Shown here piece after piece: positions 31,614 through 39,855 of a stretch of DNA of 64,000 nucleotides. The notes under the pieces are model-generated. The model did not search any database, was not told the DNA's origin, and worked only from the letters and a program-made list of their open reading frames with translations. How positions within the stretch are numbered: position 1 is the stretch's first letter; each line of letters begins with the position of its first letter. The stretch spans positions 186,001-250,000 of the forward strand of contig NZ_JACHXS010000007.1 in assembly GCF_014192225.1 (NCBI RefSeq), read 5' to 3'. Position numbers and translations under genes: made by a program. This DNA comes from Pseudoduganella umbonata (lineage in GTDB: Bacteria; Pseudomonadota; Gammaproteobacteria; Burkholderiales; Burkholderiaceae_D).

Positions 31614-32360
31614 ATGAAACACATCCTGCACGGTGCCGCCCTGGCGGCTTCGCTGATCGCCGCTGCAATCCCGGCCGGCGCCCAGAACGAGCGCCCCGGC
31701 GCGAAGCTCAAGTTCGACCTGCCGCCGTCGGCCGAACTGACCTATACGGTCAAGGCCAGCAGCCATGGCATCCCGCTGTCCGGCAACGGCACGATCACCT
31801 GGCAGCAGGGCGGGGGCAAGTACACGCTGGTGACGGAAGCGCGCTCCGGCATGTTCGGCAAGGTGCTCGAATACCGCAGCGAAGGTACGGTGGACGCCTG
31901 GGGCCTGGCGCCGGACACGTACTATGAAAAGCGCATGCGCAAGGGAGCCGGCACGACGACCTTCAGGCGCGACCAGAAGGTCATCGACCTGGCCGACAGC
32001 GACAACACGGTGCCGATCAATGGCGGTGAACAGGATCGCAGCAGCGCGGCCTGGCAGCTGGCGGCCATCGCCCGCGCCGCGCCGCAGAAATTCGTGCCCG
32101 GCTCGGAATGGCGGTTCTACGTGGTAGGCCGGCGCAATGCGGACACCTGGAGCTTCAAGGTGGTGGGCACCGAAACGGTGAAGACTGGCGCCGGCGACGT
32201 CAAAGCCGTCCATTTCAGCAAGGCACCGCCAAAGGGCAAGGGCCAGCAGGTCGACCTGTGGCTGGCACCGTCGCTGGAGTGGTATCCGGTGCGGCTGGTC
32301 TTCATGGAAGAAGACGGAGATTCTTTCGAGCAACTACTCGACAAGGTAGCGAAAAAGTAA
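31614..32360 (+). CDS. DUF3108 domain exported protein
   Basis: A 248-residue protein with signal peptide MKHILHGAALAASLIAAAIPAGA, then a DUF3108 domain. Paralogous to the upstream protein, it shares LTYTVKASSHGIPLSGNGTITWQQGGGKYTLVTEAR-type strands, AAWQLAAIAR and the terminal VDLWLAPSLEWYPVRLVFMEEDGD. The pair is co-transcribed with a 13-base gap and AAGGAAAG ahead of this ATG. The function is unknown. A pair of REP-like palindromes begins ten bases after the stop and probably ends the transcript. Confidence 0.87.
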   Translation: MKHILHGAALAASLIAAAIPAGAQNERPGAKLKFDLPPSAELTYTVKASSHGIPLSGNGTITWQQGGGKYTLVTEARSGMFGKVLEYRSEGTVDAWGLAPDTYYEKRMRKGAGTTTFRRDQKVIDLADSDNTVPINGGEQDRSSAAWQLAAIARAAPQKFVPGSEWRFYVVGRRNADTWSFKVVGTETVKTGAGDVKAVHFSKAPPKGKGQQVDLWLAPSLEWYPVRLVFMEEDGDSFEQLLDKVAKK

Positions 32361-32370
32361 ATGTTGCTCC

Positions 32371-32436
32371 AAAAATGGGGACGTACCCCATTTTTCCAGC
32401 AACTATTTCCTGGAAAATGGGGTACGTCCCCATTTT
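32371..32436. repeat. REP-like family C pair (TGGGGACGTACCCCA)
   Basis: Element one, 32371-32395, has AAAAATGGGG and CCCCATTTTT arms. Element two, 32414-32436, is the same core on the opposite strand (AAAATGGGG ... CCCCATTTT, centre TACGT against ACGTA). Flanks GTTGCTCC and GGCAACTATT make a larger head-to-head pair. Each can terminate on both strands. Confidence 0.88.
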
Positions 32437-32552
32437 CCCGGCAACTATTGGCTTGCCGCCGGCAACGGTTTTGCTAGCCGGAACTGGTATACTCACGTCC
32501 CCGCCTGAGTTCGCAAGCTTTTGCAGCAAGGCGCCCAGAACCCCGGAGCGCG

Positions 32553-33926
32553 ATGAGTAATACCGCACATGCGGCAGCCAGCACAGCCACGGCAGCCGAA
32601 CACAATCCCACCGAGCAGGAACAGGCACTGCAGGCGCATTTCCAGCCGCATGTGTCCGTCGACGAGATCGAGCAGGTCTTCCACCTGAAGCGCGCGCAGC
32701 CGCTGCTGCAGGTGTTTACAGCGCTGTTCCACGGCGGTTTCGAGAGCGTGCTGGTGCGCCTGCTGGTGCTGCGCGAGCTGGCCAACGACACCACGTCTTC
32801 GGCGTTCTCGCGTGCTGACATCAACACGCGGCTGGCTTACCTGCTGCCGGAAAGCCTGGAAACAGTGCTGATGCGCCTGCGCACCAACGGCCTGCTGGCC
32901 TGGGATACGCAGCAGGGCGTGTACCGCGTGACGCCGATGGCGCGCAACGTGCTCTCCTCGATCGATGCCCTGCTGACCCTCGGGCAGGACCACGACGAAG
33001 CCGAAATGGGCTTCCTGCTGTCGCAGGTGGCCGGCGCGCAGGCAGTGGGCGGCGTCACCAGCGAGCAGTTGCAGCACCTGCTGGGCCGCCTGACGGACCT
33101 GACAGACGAATTCCGCGATGCGATTGCCTCCGGCTCGGAATTCCGGCTGCGCGAATCGCAGGCCAAGTGGCACACGGCGTGCGACTGGGTGGAAAAGGGT
33201 TCCGAGATCCTGCGCGCCATCACCAGCGACGAAAACGCCGATGCGGCCACGCACCGTGCCGCCCAGGCGATCGGCCGCGCCCAGAGCTCGCTGCTGAACA
33301 TGCAGGGCATGTTCTCGCGCGCGCTGAACCAGATCGAACGGCAGCGCGTGCACCTGGGCCAGTCCGGCCTGTCGACGACCGACATCAAGCGCTGGCTGCT
33401 GGCGCACCCGGACCTGGCGTCGCTGGCCGAAGATGCGATCGAACAGCCGGTGAAGCCGCTGTTCATCACGCCGGCCGAGATGATCGACGTGGCCGAGACC
33501 GAGTTGATGGCCGAGCGCGTGGCGGTGGTCGCCTCCGGCCTGCCGTCCGGCGAGGATGCGCCGCTGACGGTCAGCGAGGACCAGGACATGCAGCGCGAAC
33601 TCGACGACTGGCTGGCGCGCCTGTCCGATTTCGCCACGCTGAACAACTTCCCCAGCATCGCCGACGAGTCGCCGAGGGACATCAAGGTGCACGAAGCGCT
33701 GCTGCCGGCCAGCTTTGCGGTGGCGTCCTACCGCGCGTCGATGCTGCCGCTGCTGGGCGACGAGGGCGAGGCCAGCCTGCAGGGCGCCACCGCCGAACTG
33801 GCGCGGCTGCCGCTGCAGTTCGCGCCCACCGACATGATGGTGCAGCTGGACGACATGGAGGTGGCCGCGATGACGCTGGCCAGGCTCTCCCTCGATTTGA
33901 ACGATAGCGACAAGGCCGCGAGTTGA
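32553..33926 (+). CDS. Putative kleisin subunit of a MukBEF/MksBEF-like SMC complex
   Basis: The 457-residue protein has no enzymatic motif. It has an N-terminal helical/winged-helix-like segment (FESVLVRLLVLRELANDTTSSAFSRADINTRLAYLLPESLETVLMRLRTNGLLAWDTQQGVYRVTPMARNVL). A long alpha-helical middle follows, ending in acidic EDQDMQRELDDWLARLSDF, and then a C-terminal domain. Length, position and the following two genes match the MksF (kleisin) slot in mksF-mksE-mksB operons. GGAGC lies ahead of the ATG. The stop overlaps a TTG of the next gene and sits two bases from its ATG. Orthology to MksF is inferred from gene order, not proven; a Wadjet JetA-like protein is the alternative, although no DUF3375 signature is apparent. 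Confidence 0.6.
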   Translation: MSNTAHAAASTATAAEHNPTEQEQALQAHFQPHVSVDEIEQVFHLKRAQPLLQVFTALFHGGFESVLVRLLVLRELANDTTSSAFSRADINTRLAYLLPESLETVLMRLRTNGLLAWDTQQGVYRVTPMARNVLSSIDALLTLGQDHDEAEMGFLLSQVAGAQAVGGVTSEQLQHLLGRLTDLTDEFRDAIASGSEFRLRESQAKWHTACDWVEKGSEILRAITSDENADAATHRAAQAIGRAQSSLLNMQGMFSRALNQIERQRVHLGQSGLSTTDIKRWLLAHPDLASLAEDAIEQPVKPLFITPAEMIDVAETELMAERVAVVASGLPSGEDAPLTVSEDQDMQRELDDWLARLSDFATLNNFPSIADESPRDIKVHEALLPASFAVASYRASMLPLLGDEGEASLQGATAELARLPLQFAPTDMMVQLDDMEVAAMTLARLSLDLNDSDKAAS

Positions 33927-33928
33927 CC

Positions 33929-34777
33929 ATGAATGACGATTCCCAAATTTTGATCGCACGCCTGCTGACGCACCAGACGCTGCGCCGCGACGACCGGCTC
34001 GTGAAACGCGCGCTGTCGGACGAGCAGTTCCGCCAGGAGGTCGATGCGCGCCTGCTCGCCACCGGCCTGAAGCTGCTGGACAACGTGTACGCCGACCACG
34101 TCACGCTGGCGCTGCACCGGGCGATCGAACCAAAGATCTTCGGCGCGCGCGACACGTGGCAGAACAATAATTTCGGCCTCGCCCGCGACGGCGTGGCGCT
34201 GCTGGTGGTGCTGTGGGCGCTGATCATCCTGCCCAAGCGCGAGCGGCAGGAAACCCACCAGCACGCCGATGACGACCAGGACGACATGTTCGGCAACGAG
34301 AAGCCGGTGCCGCGCGCGGAAGACACGTCGATCGGCATCCCGTACAAGGCGCTGCTGGCCGACTTCGGCGACAAGCTGGGCAAGAAAACCCGCATGGACA
34401 TGAACCTGGGCATCCTGTCGAAGCTGGGCTTCATCGAGCGGCGCGGCGACATCCTCGTCGAAGGCCCGCTGCTGGACCTGCTGATGGACACCGACCTGCT
34501 GAAGGAACGCATCATCAACGGCGCGCTGGCCGAAGTGTTCAAGCGCGCACCGGCCCAGGTCGTGCACATTCCGCGCGCGGTGCTCGCCGCCGCCAACGAT
34601 ACGGCCAGCGCGGATGAAAGCGTGCCGGCCGCCGCCGAGGACGAAGTCGCCGCCGCGATCCGCGACGCCGCCGCATCCGCCAACGAGATGGCCGACGACA
34701 AGGCCGACGACAAGGCCGGCGACAAGGCCGGCGATACGGCCAACGACGCGGCCAACGATACCGAGAACCGGAGCTGA
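33929..34777 (+). CDS. Putative MksE/KITE-like winged-helix subunit
   Basis: The protein has 282 residues. Residues 1-205 are helical with winged-helix character (TSIGIPYKALLADFGDKLGKKTRMDMNLGILSKLGFIERRGDILVEGPLLDLLMDTDLLKERIING). They begin with LIARLLTHQTLRRDDRLVKRALSDEQFRQEVDARLLATGLKLLDN. A charged ADDKADDKAGDKAGDT tail is encoded by a six-copy 12-base repeat. The ATG at 33929 is used; a TTG at 33923 overlaps the previous stop. Position between a kleisin-like gene and an SMC ATPase fits the MksE (KITE) subunit. The 3' end is three bases from the SMC start. Confidence 0.6.
   Translation: MNDDSQILIARLLTHQTLRRDDRLVKRALSDEQFRQEVDARLLATGLKLLDNVYADHVTLALHRAIEPKIFGARDTWQNNNFGLARDGVALLVVLWALIILPKRERQETHQHADDDQDDMFGNEKPVPRAEDTSIGIPYKALLADFGDKLGKKTRMDMNLGILSKLGFIERRGDILVEGPLLDLLMDTDLLKERIINGALAEVFKRAPAQVVHIPRAVLAAANDTASADESVPAAAEDEVAAAIRDAAASANEMADDKADDKAGDKAGDTANDAANDTENRS
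34691..34762. repeat. In-frame 12-bp minisatellite, six copies, in the MksE-like gene
   Basis: Units GCCGACGACAAG and variants encode repeated ADDK/AGDK/ANDT. The array is at the 3' end of the gene and lengthens an acidic-basic tail. Confidence 0.8.
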
Positions 34778-34780
34778 CGC

Positions 34781-37609
34781 ATGTTTCACATTAAATCGCT
34801 GGAGCTGGTCCACTGGGATTACTGGCAGCGCATCAAGAACATTCCGCTGGACGCGAAGATCATCACGATCGCCGGCCAGAACGGCTCCGGCAAGACCACG
34901 CTGCTCGATGCGCTGCGCACGCTGTTCGGCCTCGATTGCTCGATGGGCCGCACGTACAAGCATTACGCGCGGCACTCGGGCCAGCAGAGCGCATGGCTGC
35001 GCGCCGTCGTCGACAACCGGGCGCAGGGCCGGCAGCTGTCGAACCGCCCGTTCCGGTCCAGCGGCTTCTTCTCGGAAGACGAGGTCACGCTGTTCTGCCA
35101 GATCCAGAAGAACGGCGGCGACTGGAAGCGCCAGTACCTGATGCGGCCGGGTAACGTCGACATCGAGGAAGTGACCGAGGCGAACGACTGGCTCGGCGTG
35201 GAAAACTACAGGAAGCGACTGGCGAATGCGGGCCTGTCGCCGGCCATGGCCAAGGTGCTGGCGCTGGAGCAGGGCGAGACCGACAAGCTGTGCGAATACG
35301 CGCCGCGCCAGTTGCTGGACCTGGTGTTCCAGGTGTTCGGCGACAAGGAAGTGCTCGATGCCTACGACGAGGCGAAGCGGCACCAGCGCGACACCGAGGA
35401 AGAACTGAAGCGCTTCGAGGCCGAGCTGGAAGGTTCGCGCGCGAACCTGGAAGGCCTGCGCCTGCGCGTGGCCAACTACCACCAGTGGGAAACGCTGCAC
35501 AAGGAACGCCGCAACCTGCAGGAAGAAGTGCTGCCCACGCTGGAATACCACGAAGCGCGCGAAAAGGCCAACAACGTCGGCCGCCAGCTGCGCGAGGCGA
35601 AGAAGCCGCTGGCGCAGGTCGACCAGCAGATCGCCGACCGGCGCCGCGAAGTCGAACGCCAGGCATTGCTGCTGCAGGAAGCGCAGCAGCAGGAAACCGT
35701 GCTGGAACAGGAATCGACGGTGCTGCAGACGCGCCTGTCGTCGCTGAACGCGAAGCTGAAACCGCTCGACAGCCTGATCGAGCAGAAGTCTCGCCTGCAA
35801 AAGCTCGCCGCCGAAGCGGGCGCGGACATCGCCGACGTGGCCAAGCAGCTGGAAGAGAAGGAAGCGGAGCTGGGGCGCCTGCGTGCGTCGCGCGACGCGG
35901 TGTCGTCGCGCATCGCGGCCGACAAGGCCACCATCGCCGCCCTGCAGGGCAAGACGGCGATGCCGGAGCCGGACAACGTGCGGCAGATGCGCCGCGTGCT
36001 GCGCGATGCGAACATCCCGCACGCGATGCTGTCCGACATCGTCGAAGTCACCGATCCGAAGTGGCAGGGCGCCGTCGAGGGCGTGCTGGGCGGCTATGCT
36101 TCCGTGGTGCTGCTGGAGAATGCTTCCGATGCGGCCGCCGCGTACCGCCTGGCCGAGAAGGAGCGCTATCGCCACTTCATCGTGCCCGAATGCGTGAAGG
36201 CGCACGAGCCGAAGAACGACAGCCTGCTGTCGGTGGTGCGCTTTACGGCGCGCGCGCCCGAATGGCTGATCGAGCAGCTGTCGCGCATCACCCGCGTGGA
36301 CTCGGTGGAGCAGGGCGCGAAGCTCGGCAATATCGAGGAATGGATCACGCCGGACGCGTACCACAAGGAACGCCGCGGCGGCCGCTCGCTGTTCGTGGAA
36401 GTGTCGCGCTACCGCTTCGGTTCCGCCGGCCGCACGCAGCGCCAGGAAGCCATCGCGCGCAACCTGCCGTCGCTGGAAGCGGAAGAAGACAAGTTCACGC
36501 TGCAGATCAGCAAGCTGGCTTCCGAGACCAGCGCGCTGAAAGCCCGCGTGGCCGGCGTCGACGCGGTGAAGGAGCTGTCGGCGCGTGCCGATGAATTCGA
36601 CGAAGCCGCGCGCACCGCCGTGCCGCTGCGCGCCGAACGCCTGGAAGTGGGTTCGCGGCTGGGCGAGCTGCAAGGGCTGATGAAGAACGCGACGGTCGCG
36701 CGTACCCGTGCCGACGGCGCGTGGAATGGCGCGCGCATGGCGCTCTCCGAAGCGGAGGCGGGCATGCGCCTGAACTACAAGCGCCAGCTGGACCAGCGCT
36801 CCGACCACGCACGCGCCTTGCTGGCGCTGCGCCGGCAGTGGAAGCACCTGCCGGCCGCGTGGCGCCGTCCCGCACGCCGCCAGGCCGTGGTGGCGCAGCA
36901 CGTCAACGCGCACCAGGTCGACCTGCGCATCGCCAGCCTGCAGGCCAGCCTGGCGCGCGACGATTGGGAACTCGACGCCACCGTCATCGACCAGTACGCG
37001 CGGCTGAACGAGCAGCTGTCGTCGCGCAAGAGCGAGACGGAAGAGCGGCGCTACCAGAACAACCGCGCGATCGAAGCCACCGGCAATGCGCGCGGTGCCT
37101 ACATCGAGCGGCTGCGCTACACGATCAAGCAGTACACGAAGAACATCAAGGAGCTGGGCGAACTGGCCAAGATCGAAGTCAGCGCCGATCCGGTGAAGCT
37201 GGAGAACGACGACCTGCTGCTGGCCCAGGCCGGCCTGCACGTGCGTTTCAAGTTCGACGGCAAGGGCGTGATCGGCATGAACGACGGCGAAGCCTCCGGC
37301 GGCCAGCAGGTGATGAAATCGCTGGTGCTGCTGATCGGCCTGCTGAAGTCCGACGAAGGCTCCGGCGGCTTCGTCTTCATCGACGAACCGTTCGCCCACC
37401 TGGACATCCGCAACATCCAGCTGGTCGGCGAATTCCTGAAGAACACCGACGCCCAGTACCTGATGACAACCCCGCTGACGCACAACACGGACGTCTACGA
37501 CCCTTCCGAACTCACGCTCATCACGAGCAAGAAAAAGAAGGACACGCAGTGGGCGCAGCCGATCTTCGTCCTGCAACGCAAGAAAACCGACGACAAAGCC
37601 GCTGCCTGA
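34781..37609 (+). CDS. SMC-type ATPase, MukB/MksB-like
   Basis: The 942-residue protein has an N-terminal ABC half with Walker A GQNGSGKTT at 32-40. Two coiled-coil arms run about 170-390 and 570-780, rich in E/K/Q/L heptads. Between them is a hinge-like block (about 395-560; SDIVEVTDPKWQGAVEGVLGGYASVVLLENASDAAAAYRLAEKERYRHFIVPE). The C-terminal ABC half carries the signature GEASGGQQV at 836-844 and Walker B GFVFIDEPFAHLD near 863. It is shorter than MukB (about 1480), in the range of MksB. Co-transcription with the two upstream genes supports a condensin-like complex for chromosome organisation. No toprim nuclease (JetD/MksG) is adjacent, so an anti-plasmid Wadjet role is less likely but not excluded. 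Confidence 0.75.
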   Translation: MFHIKSLELVHWDYWQRIKNIPLDAKIITIAGQNGSGKTTLLDALRTLFGLDCSMGRTYKHYARHSGQQSAWLRAVVDNRAQGRQLSNRPFRSSGFFSEDEVTLFCQIQKNGGDWKRQYLMRPGNVDIEEVTEANDWLGVENYRKRLANAGLSPAMAKVLALEQGETDKLCEYAPRQLLDLVFQVFGDKEVLDAYDEAKRHQRDTEEELKRFEAELEGSRANLEGLRLRVANYHQWETLHKERRNLQEEVLPTLEYHEAREKANNVGRQLREAKKPLAQVDQQIADRRREVERQALLLQEAQQQETVLEQESTVLQTRLSSLNAKLKPLDSLIEQKSRLQKLAAEAGADIADVAKQLEEKEAELGRLRASRDAVSSRIAADKATIAALQGKTAMPEPDNVRQMRRVLRDANIPHAMLSDIVEVTDPKWQGAVEGVLGGYASVVLLENASDAAAAYRLAEKERYRHFIVPECVKAHEPKNDSLLSVVRFTARAPEWLIEQLSRITRVDSVEQGAKLGNIEEWITPDAYHKERRGGRSLFVEVSRYRFGSAGRTQRQEAIARNLPSLEAEEDKFTLQISKLASETSALKARVAGVDAVKELSARADEFDEAARTAVPLRAERLEVGSRLGELQGLMKNATVARTRADGAWNGARMALSEAEAGMRLNYKRQLDQRSDHARALLALRRQWKHLPAAWRRPARRQAVVAQHVNAHQVDLRIASLQASLARDDWELDATVIDQYARLNEQLSSRKSETEERRYQNNRAIEATGNARGAYIERLRYTIKQYTKNIKELGELAKIEVSADPVKLENDDLLLAQAGLHVRFKFDGKGVIGMNDGEASGGQQVMKSLVLLIGLLKSDEGSGGFVFIDEPFAHLDIRNIQLVGEFLKNTDAQYLMTTPLTHNTDVYDPSELTLITSKKKKDTQWAQPIFVLQRKKTDDKAAA

Positions 37610-37623
37610 CGCCAATATTTCTC

Positions 37624-37755
37624 AAAACCGGGGTCAGACCCCGGTTTTGGGAAACTATTTTCCTGGCTCGACTTGAAGGTCGTTGGCAATAGTTCTCGCA
37701 GATTGGACGAACTTGCGGTATCTGTTGCTCAAAACCGGGGTCTGACCCCGGTTTT
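37624..37755. repeat. REP-like family B pair (CCGGGGTCAGACCCCGG)
   Basis: Palindromes at 37624-37648 and 37731-37755, each AAAACCGGGGT / ACCCCGGTTTT around three bases (CAG in the first, CTG in the second), lie in opposite orientation. They bracket an 82-base spacer with GGAAACTATTTTCC and GGCAATAGTT motifs. The first starts 15 bases after the SMC stop and can end that operon. Confidence 0.88.
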
Positions 37756-37802
37756 GAGCAAAACTTTTCGACGGGATATGACGTTGGTGCCGGTTTGCTG
37801 GC

Positions 37803-38240
37803 TCAGCGCAGCTTGATGTCCACCACCGTCGGATCCTCTTTCACCTCGATTGCCGCGTCCTCGAACTTCGGCGGGCCGAACATGGCGGCCGGAGCGCGCG
37901 ACATGCCCCAGCTTTCGTTCGGGATGCCCAGCACGCGGTCGAGTTCGCCATTGTCGTTGGCGTCCTCGTAGGCCAGCACGGCGAAGGTGCCGGGCGGGAC
38001 GTCCGGCACGGTCACCTTCATCGTGCCCGCTTCGGCAGGGACCGAGGCGGTGTACGCGCACTGCTTCAGGAAGCGCTCGCGGTCGCACACGGCCACGCTG
38101 ACCTTGCCTTTGCCGGCCACGTTTTCGACTTTGATGTCGACGGTGGCCGCGGTGGCCGCGGGGGGATGCAGCAGCGCGGCGCAGCCCAGCACCGCGGCAG
38201 GGAGGAGGGCGCTCCAGGAACGCCAGTTCAGCAACGTCAT
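37803..38240 (-). CDS. DUF2141 domain exported protein
   Basis: A 145-residue protein with a signal peptide (MTLLNWRSWSALLPAAVLGCAALLHPPAATA) and a beta-rich DUF2141 domain (TVDIKVENVAGKGKVSVAVCDRERFLKQCAYTASVPAEAGTMKVTVPDVPPGTFAVLAYEDANDNGELDRVLGIPNESWGMSR). The ATG at 38240 has AAAGGA six bases upstream, and this start is preferred to an upstream ATG at 38258. DUF2141 genes often accompany carotenoid clusters in Proteobacteria, and this one lies next to crtZ, though a role in pigment location is speculative. It is divergent from crtZ across a minisatellite. Confidence 0.85.
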   Translation of the reverse strand: MTLLNWRSWSALLPAAVLGCAALLHPPAATAATVDIKVENVAGKGKVSVAVCDRERFLKQCAYTASVPAEAGTMKVTVPDVPPGTFAVLAYEDANDNGELDRVLGIPNESWGMSRAPAAMFGPPKFEDAAIEVKEDPTVVDIKLR

Positions 38241-38251
38241 GTGAAATCCTT

Positions 38252-38349
38252 TCGTCAATGCGTGATCGTCAAAGCGCAGTCGTCAAAGCGCAGTCGTCGA
38301 TGCGCAGTCGTCAATGTGTAATCTTCAATCCGTAATCTTCAGTCCGTAC
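38252..38349. repeat. 14-bp minisatellite, seven copies
   Basis: Seven consecutive units of the type TCGTCAAAGCGCAG, with the left copies least diverged and the right ones drifting to TCTTCAGTCCGTAC. It fills the DUF2141-crtZ divergent spacer, so it separates or carries the two promoters. Since 14 is not a multiple of three, copy changes here would alter promoter spacing, not protein. Confidence 0.9.
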
Positions 38350-38432
38350 TACAGGCAGGCCCGTTCGCGGCGCTGCTCCCGGGCATGCTGTGGTAGTCTC
38401 GACAACTCCGAATCCTGCCAGCCAACGCCCTC

Positions 38433-38966
38433 ATGCTGTTCAATGCGCTCATCGTCGTCGTCACCGTCATCGGCATGGAACTGTTTTCCATCTTCGCGCA
38501 CAAGTACGTCATGCACGGCTTCGGCTGGGGATGGCACAAGTCGCACCATGAGCCCAGGACGGGCTGGTTCGAGAAGAACGACCTGTACGCGGTGTTCTTC
38601 GCCGGCATCGCCATCGCCCTGATCTATGCCGGCACGCGCGGTTATCACCCGCTCGAATGGATCGGCGCCGGCATGACGGCCTACGGTTTCCTGTACTTCG
38701 TCGCCCACGACGGGCTGGTGCACCAGCGCTGGCCGTTCAAATATGTCCCGCGCCGCGGCTACCTGAAGCGGCTGTACCAGGCGCACCGCATGCATCACGC
38801 GGTGCATGGCAAGGAAGGCGCGGTGTCGTTCGGTTTCCTCTACGCGCCGCCCGTCGACCGGCTCAAGCGACAGTTGCACGCGCTGCACCAAGGCCGGCCG
38901 CAAAGGCACGCGGCCGCTGCCACAACCCTGCGCGACGAGCCGCCGGCTGCCGGAAAAGGGGCTTGA
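38433..38966 (+). CDS. crtZ: Beta-carotene 3-hydroxylase
   Basis: This 177-residue member of the fatty acid hydroxylase superfamily has all four histidine clusters: HKYVMHG, HKSHH, HDGLVHQRW and HRMHHAVHG. The predicted TM helices MLFNALIVVVTVIGMELFSIF and AVFFAGIAIALIYAG fit a di-iron membrane hydroxylase. It would convert beta-carotene to zeaxanthin. As in Pantoea, it is transcribed opposite to crtE-X-Y-I-B. Its 3' end overlaps the 3' end of crtB by 104 bases, so a shortened C-terminal end would affect both. Confidence 0.92.
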   Translation: MLFNALIVVVTVIGMELFSIFAHKYVMHGFGWGWHKSHHEPRTGWFEKNDLYAVFFAGIAIALIYAGTRGYHPLEWIGAGMTAYGFLYFVAHDGLVHQRWPFKYVPRRGYLKRLYQAHRMHHAVHGKEGAVSFGFLYAPPVDRLKRQLHALHQGRPQRHAAAATTLRDEPPAAGKGA

Positions 38967-39855
38967 ACCGGGACCTGAGCGCGAGCGCGCCGCCCTTCGC
39001 CAGCAGCCACAGTTTCATCGCCTTCGACGTGCCCACCCGCTCATCCCAGGCGCGCGGCCCGCGCCGTTTCACTTCGATGCCGATCTGCCGGTACACATAG
39101 CGCGCCGTGGCGATCGCCCACGCCGAGCGCAGCGGCAGTGCGGCGATGCCCACGGTGGCGGAGTCGTAATAGGGTTCCGCATGATCGACCAGCCGGGCCG
39201 CCACTCCCGCCAGGGCTGCGCGGTGCTTCTCCAGCGCGATCTCGGCGGGCGGGATTCCCGCCTCGCGCAGCCACTGCGCCGGCAGGTAGGTGCGTCCGAT
39301 GGCGGCGTCGTCGACAATGTCGCGCGCGATGTTCGTCAGCTGGAACGCCAGCCCCAGGTCGCAGGCGTGGTCCAGCACCGTTTCGCTTTTCACCCCCATG
39401 ATCGAGGCCATCATCAGACCCACCACGCCGGCCACGTGGTAGCAATAGCGCAGCGTGTCGTCGAGCGATTCGTAGCGCTCGCCATGCACGTCCATCGCGA
39501 AGCCGGCCAGGTGGTCGAACGCGAAGCGGGGCTGGATCGCGTGGCGCAGCGCCACTTCCTGGAAGGCCGCGAAGGCCGGCTCCGTCATCGTCTCGCGTTC
39601 ATAGGCGCGCTGCGTCAGGTCCTCCAGCATGGCGAGGTGCCGCGCCGCTTCGTCCTGCGTCGGAGCGGCGCTGCCGAAGCCGAGTTCCTGGCCGTCGACC
39701 ACGTCGTCGCAATGGCGGCACCATGCATACAGCATCAGCACGCTGCGCCGCGTCGCGGGATCGAACAGCCGCGCCGCGGCGGCGAAGCTTTTCGACCCGA
39801 CGTTGATGGTATTGGTCGCATGGTCCAGCAATGCGCCATCGTCGCGCGCACTCAT
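38863..39855 (-). CDS. crtB: Phytoene synthase
   Basis: A 330-residue trans-isoprenyl diphosphate synthase of the squalene/phytoene type. The two Asp-rich motifs are DDVVDG near the N-terminus (YAWCRHCDDVVDG) and NIARDIVDDA. The substrate motif YCYHVAGVVGLMM and the ending SAWAIATARYVYRQIGIEVKRRGPRAWDERVGTS are typical. It condenses two GGPP to phytoene. The ATG at 39855 overlaps the crtI stop (ATGA). It is the last gene of the crtE-X-Y-I-B operon and overlaps convergent crtZ. Confidence 0.93.
   Translation of the reverse strand: MSARDDGALLDHATNTINVGSKSFAAAARLFDPATRRSVLMLYAWCRHCDDVVDGQELGFGSAAPTQDEAARHLAMLEDLTQRAYERETMTEPAFAAFQEVALRHAIQPRFAFDHLAGFAMDVHGERYESLDDTLRYCYHVAGVVGLMMASIMGVKSETVLDHACDLGLAFQLTNIARDIVDDAAIGRTYLPAQWLREAGIPPAEIALEKHRAALAGVAARLVDHAEPYYDSATVGIAALPLRSAWAIATARYVYRQIGIEVKRRGPRAWDERVGTSKAMKLWLLAKGGALALRSRFKPLFRQPAARRAGLWQRPRAFAAGLGAARATVA

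Noticed and set aside
38252..38349. Iteron-type replication origin or plasmid partition site
   Set aside because: Units drift without a conserved core, there is no rep or par gene, and it separates two ordinary promoters.
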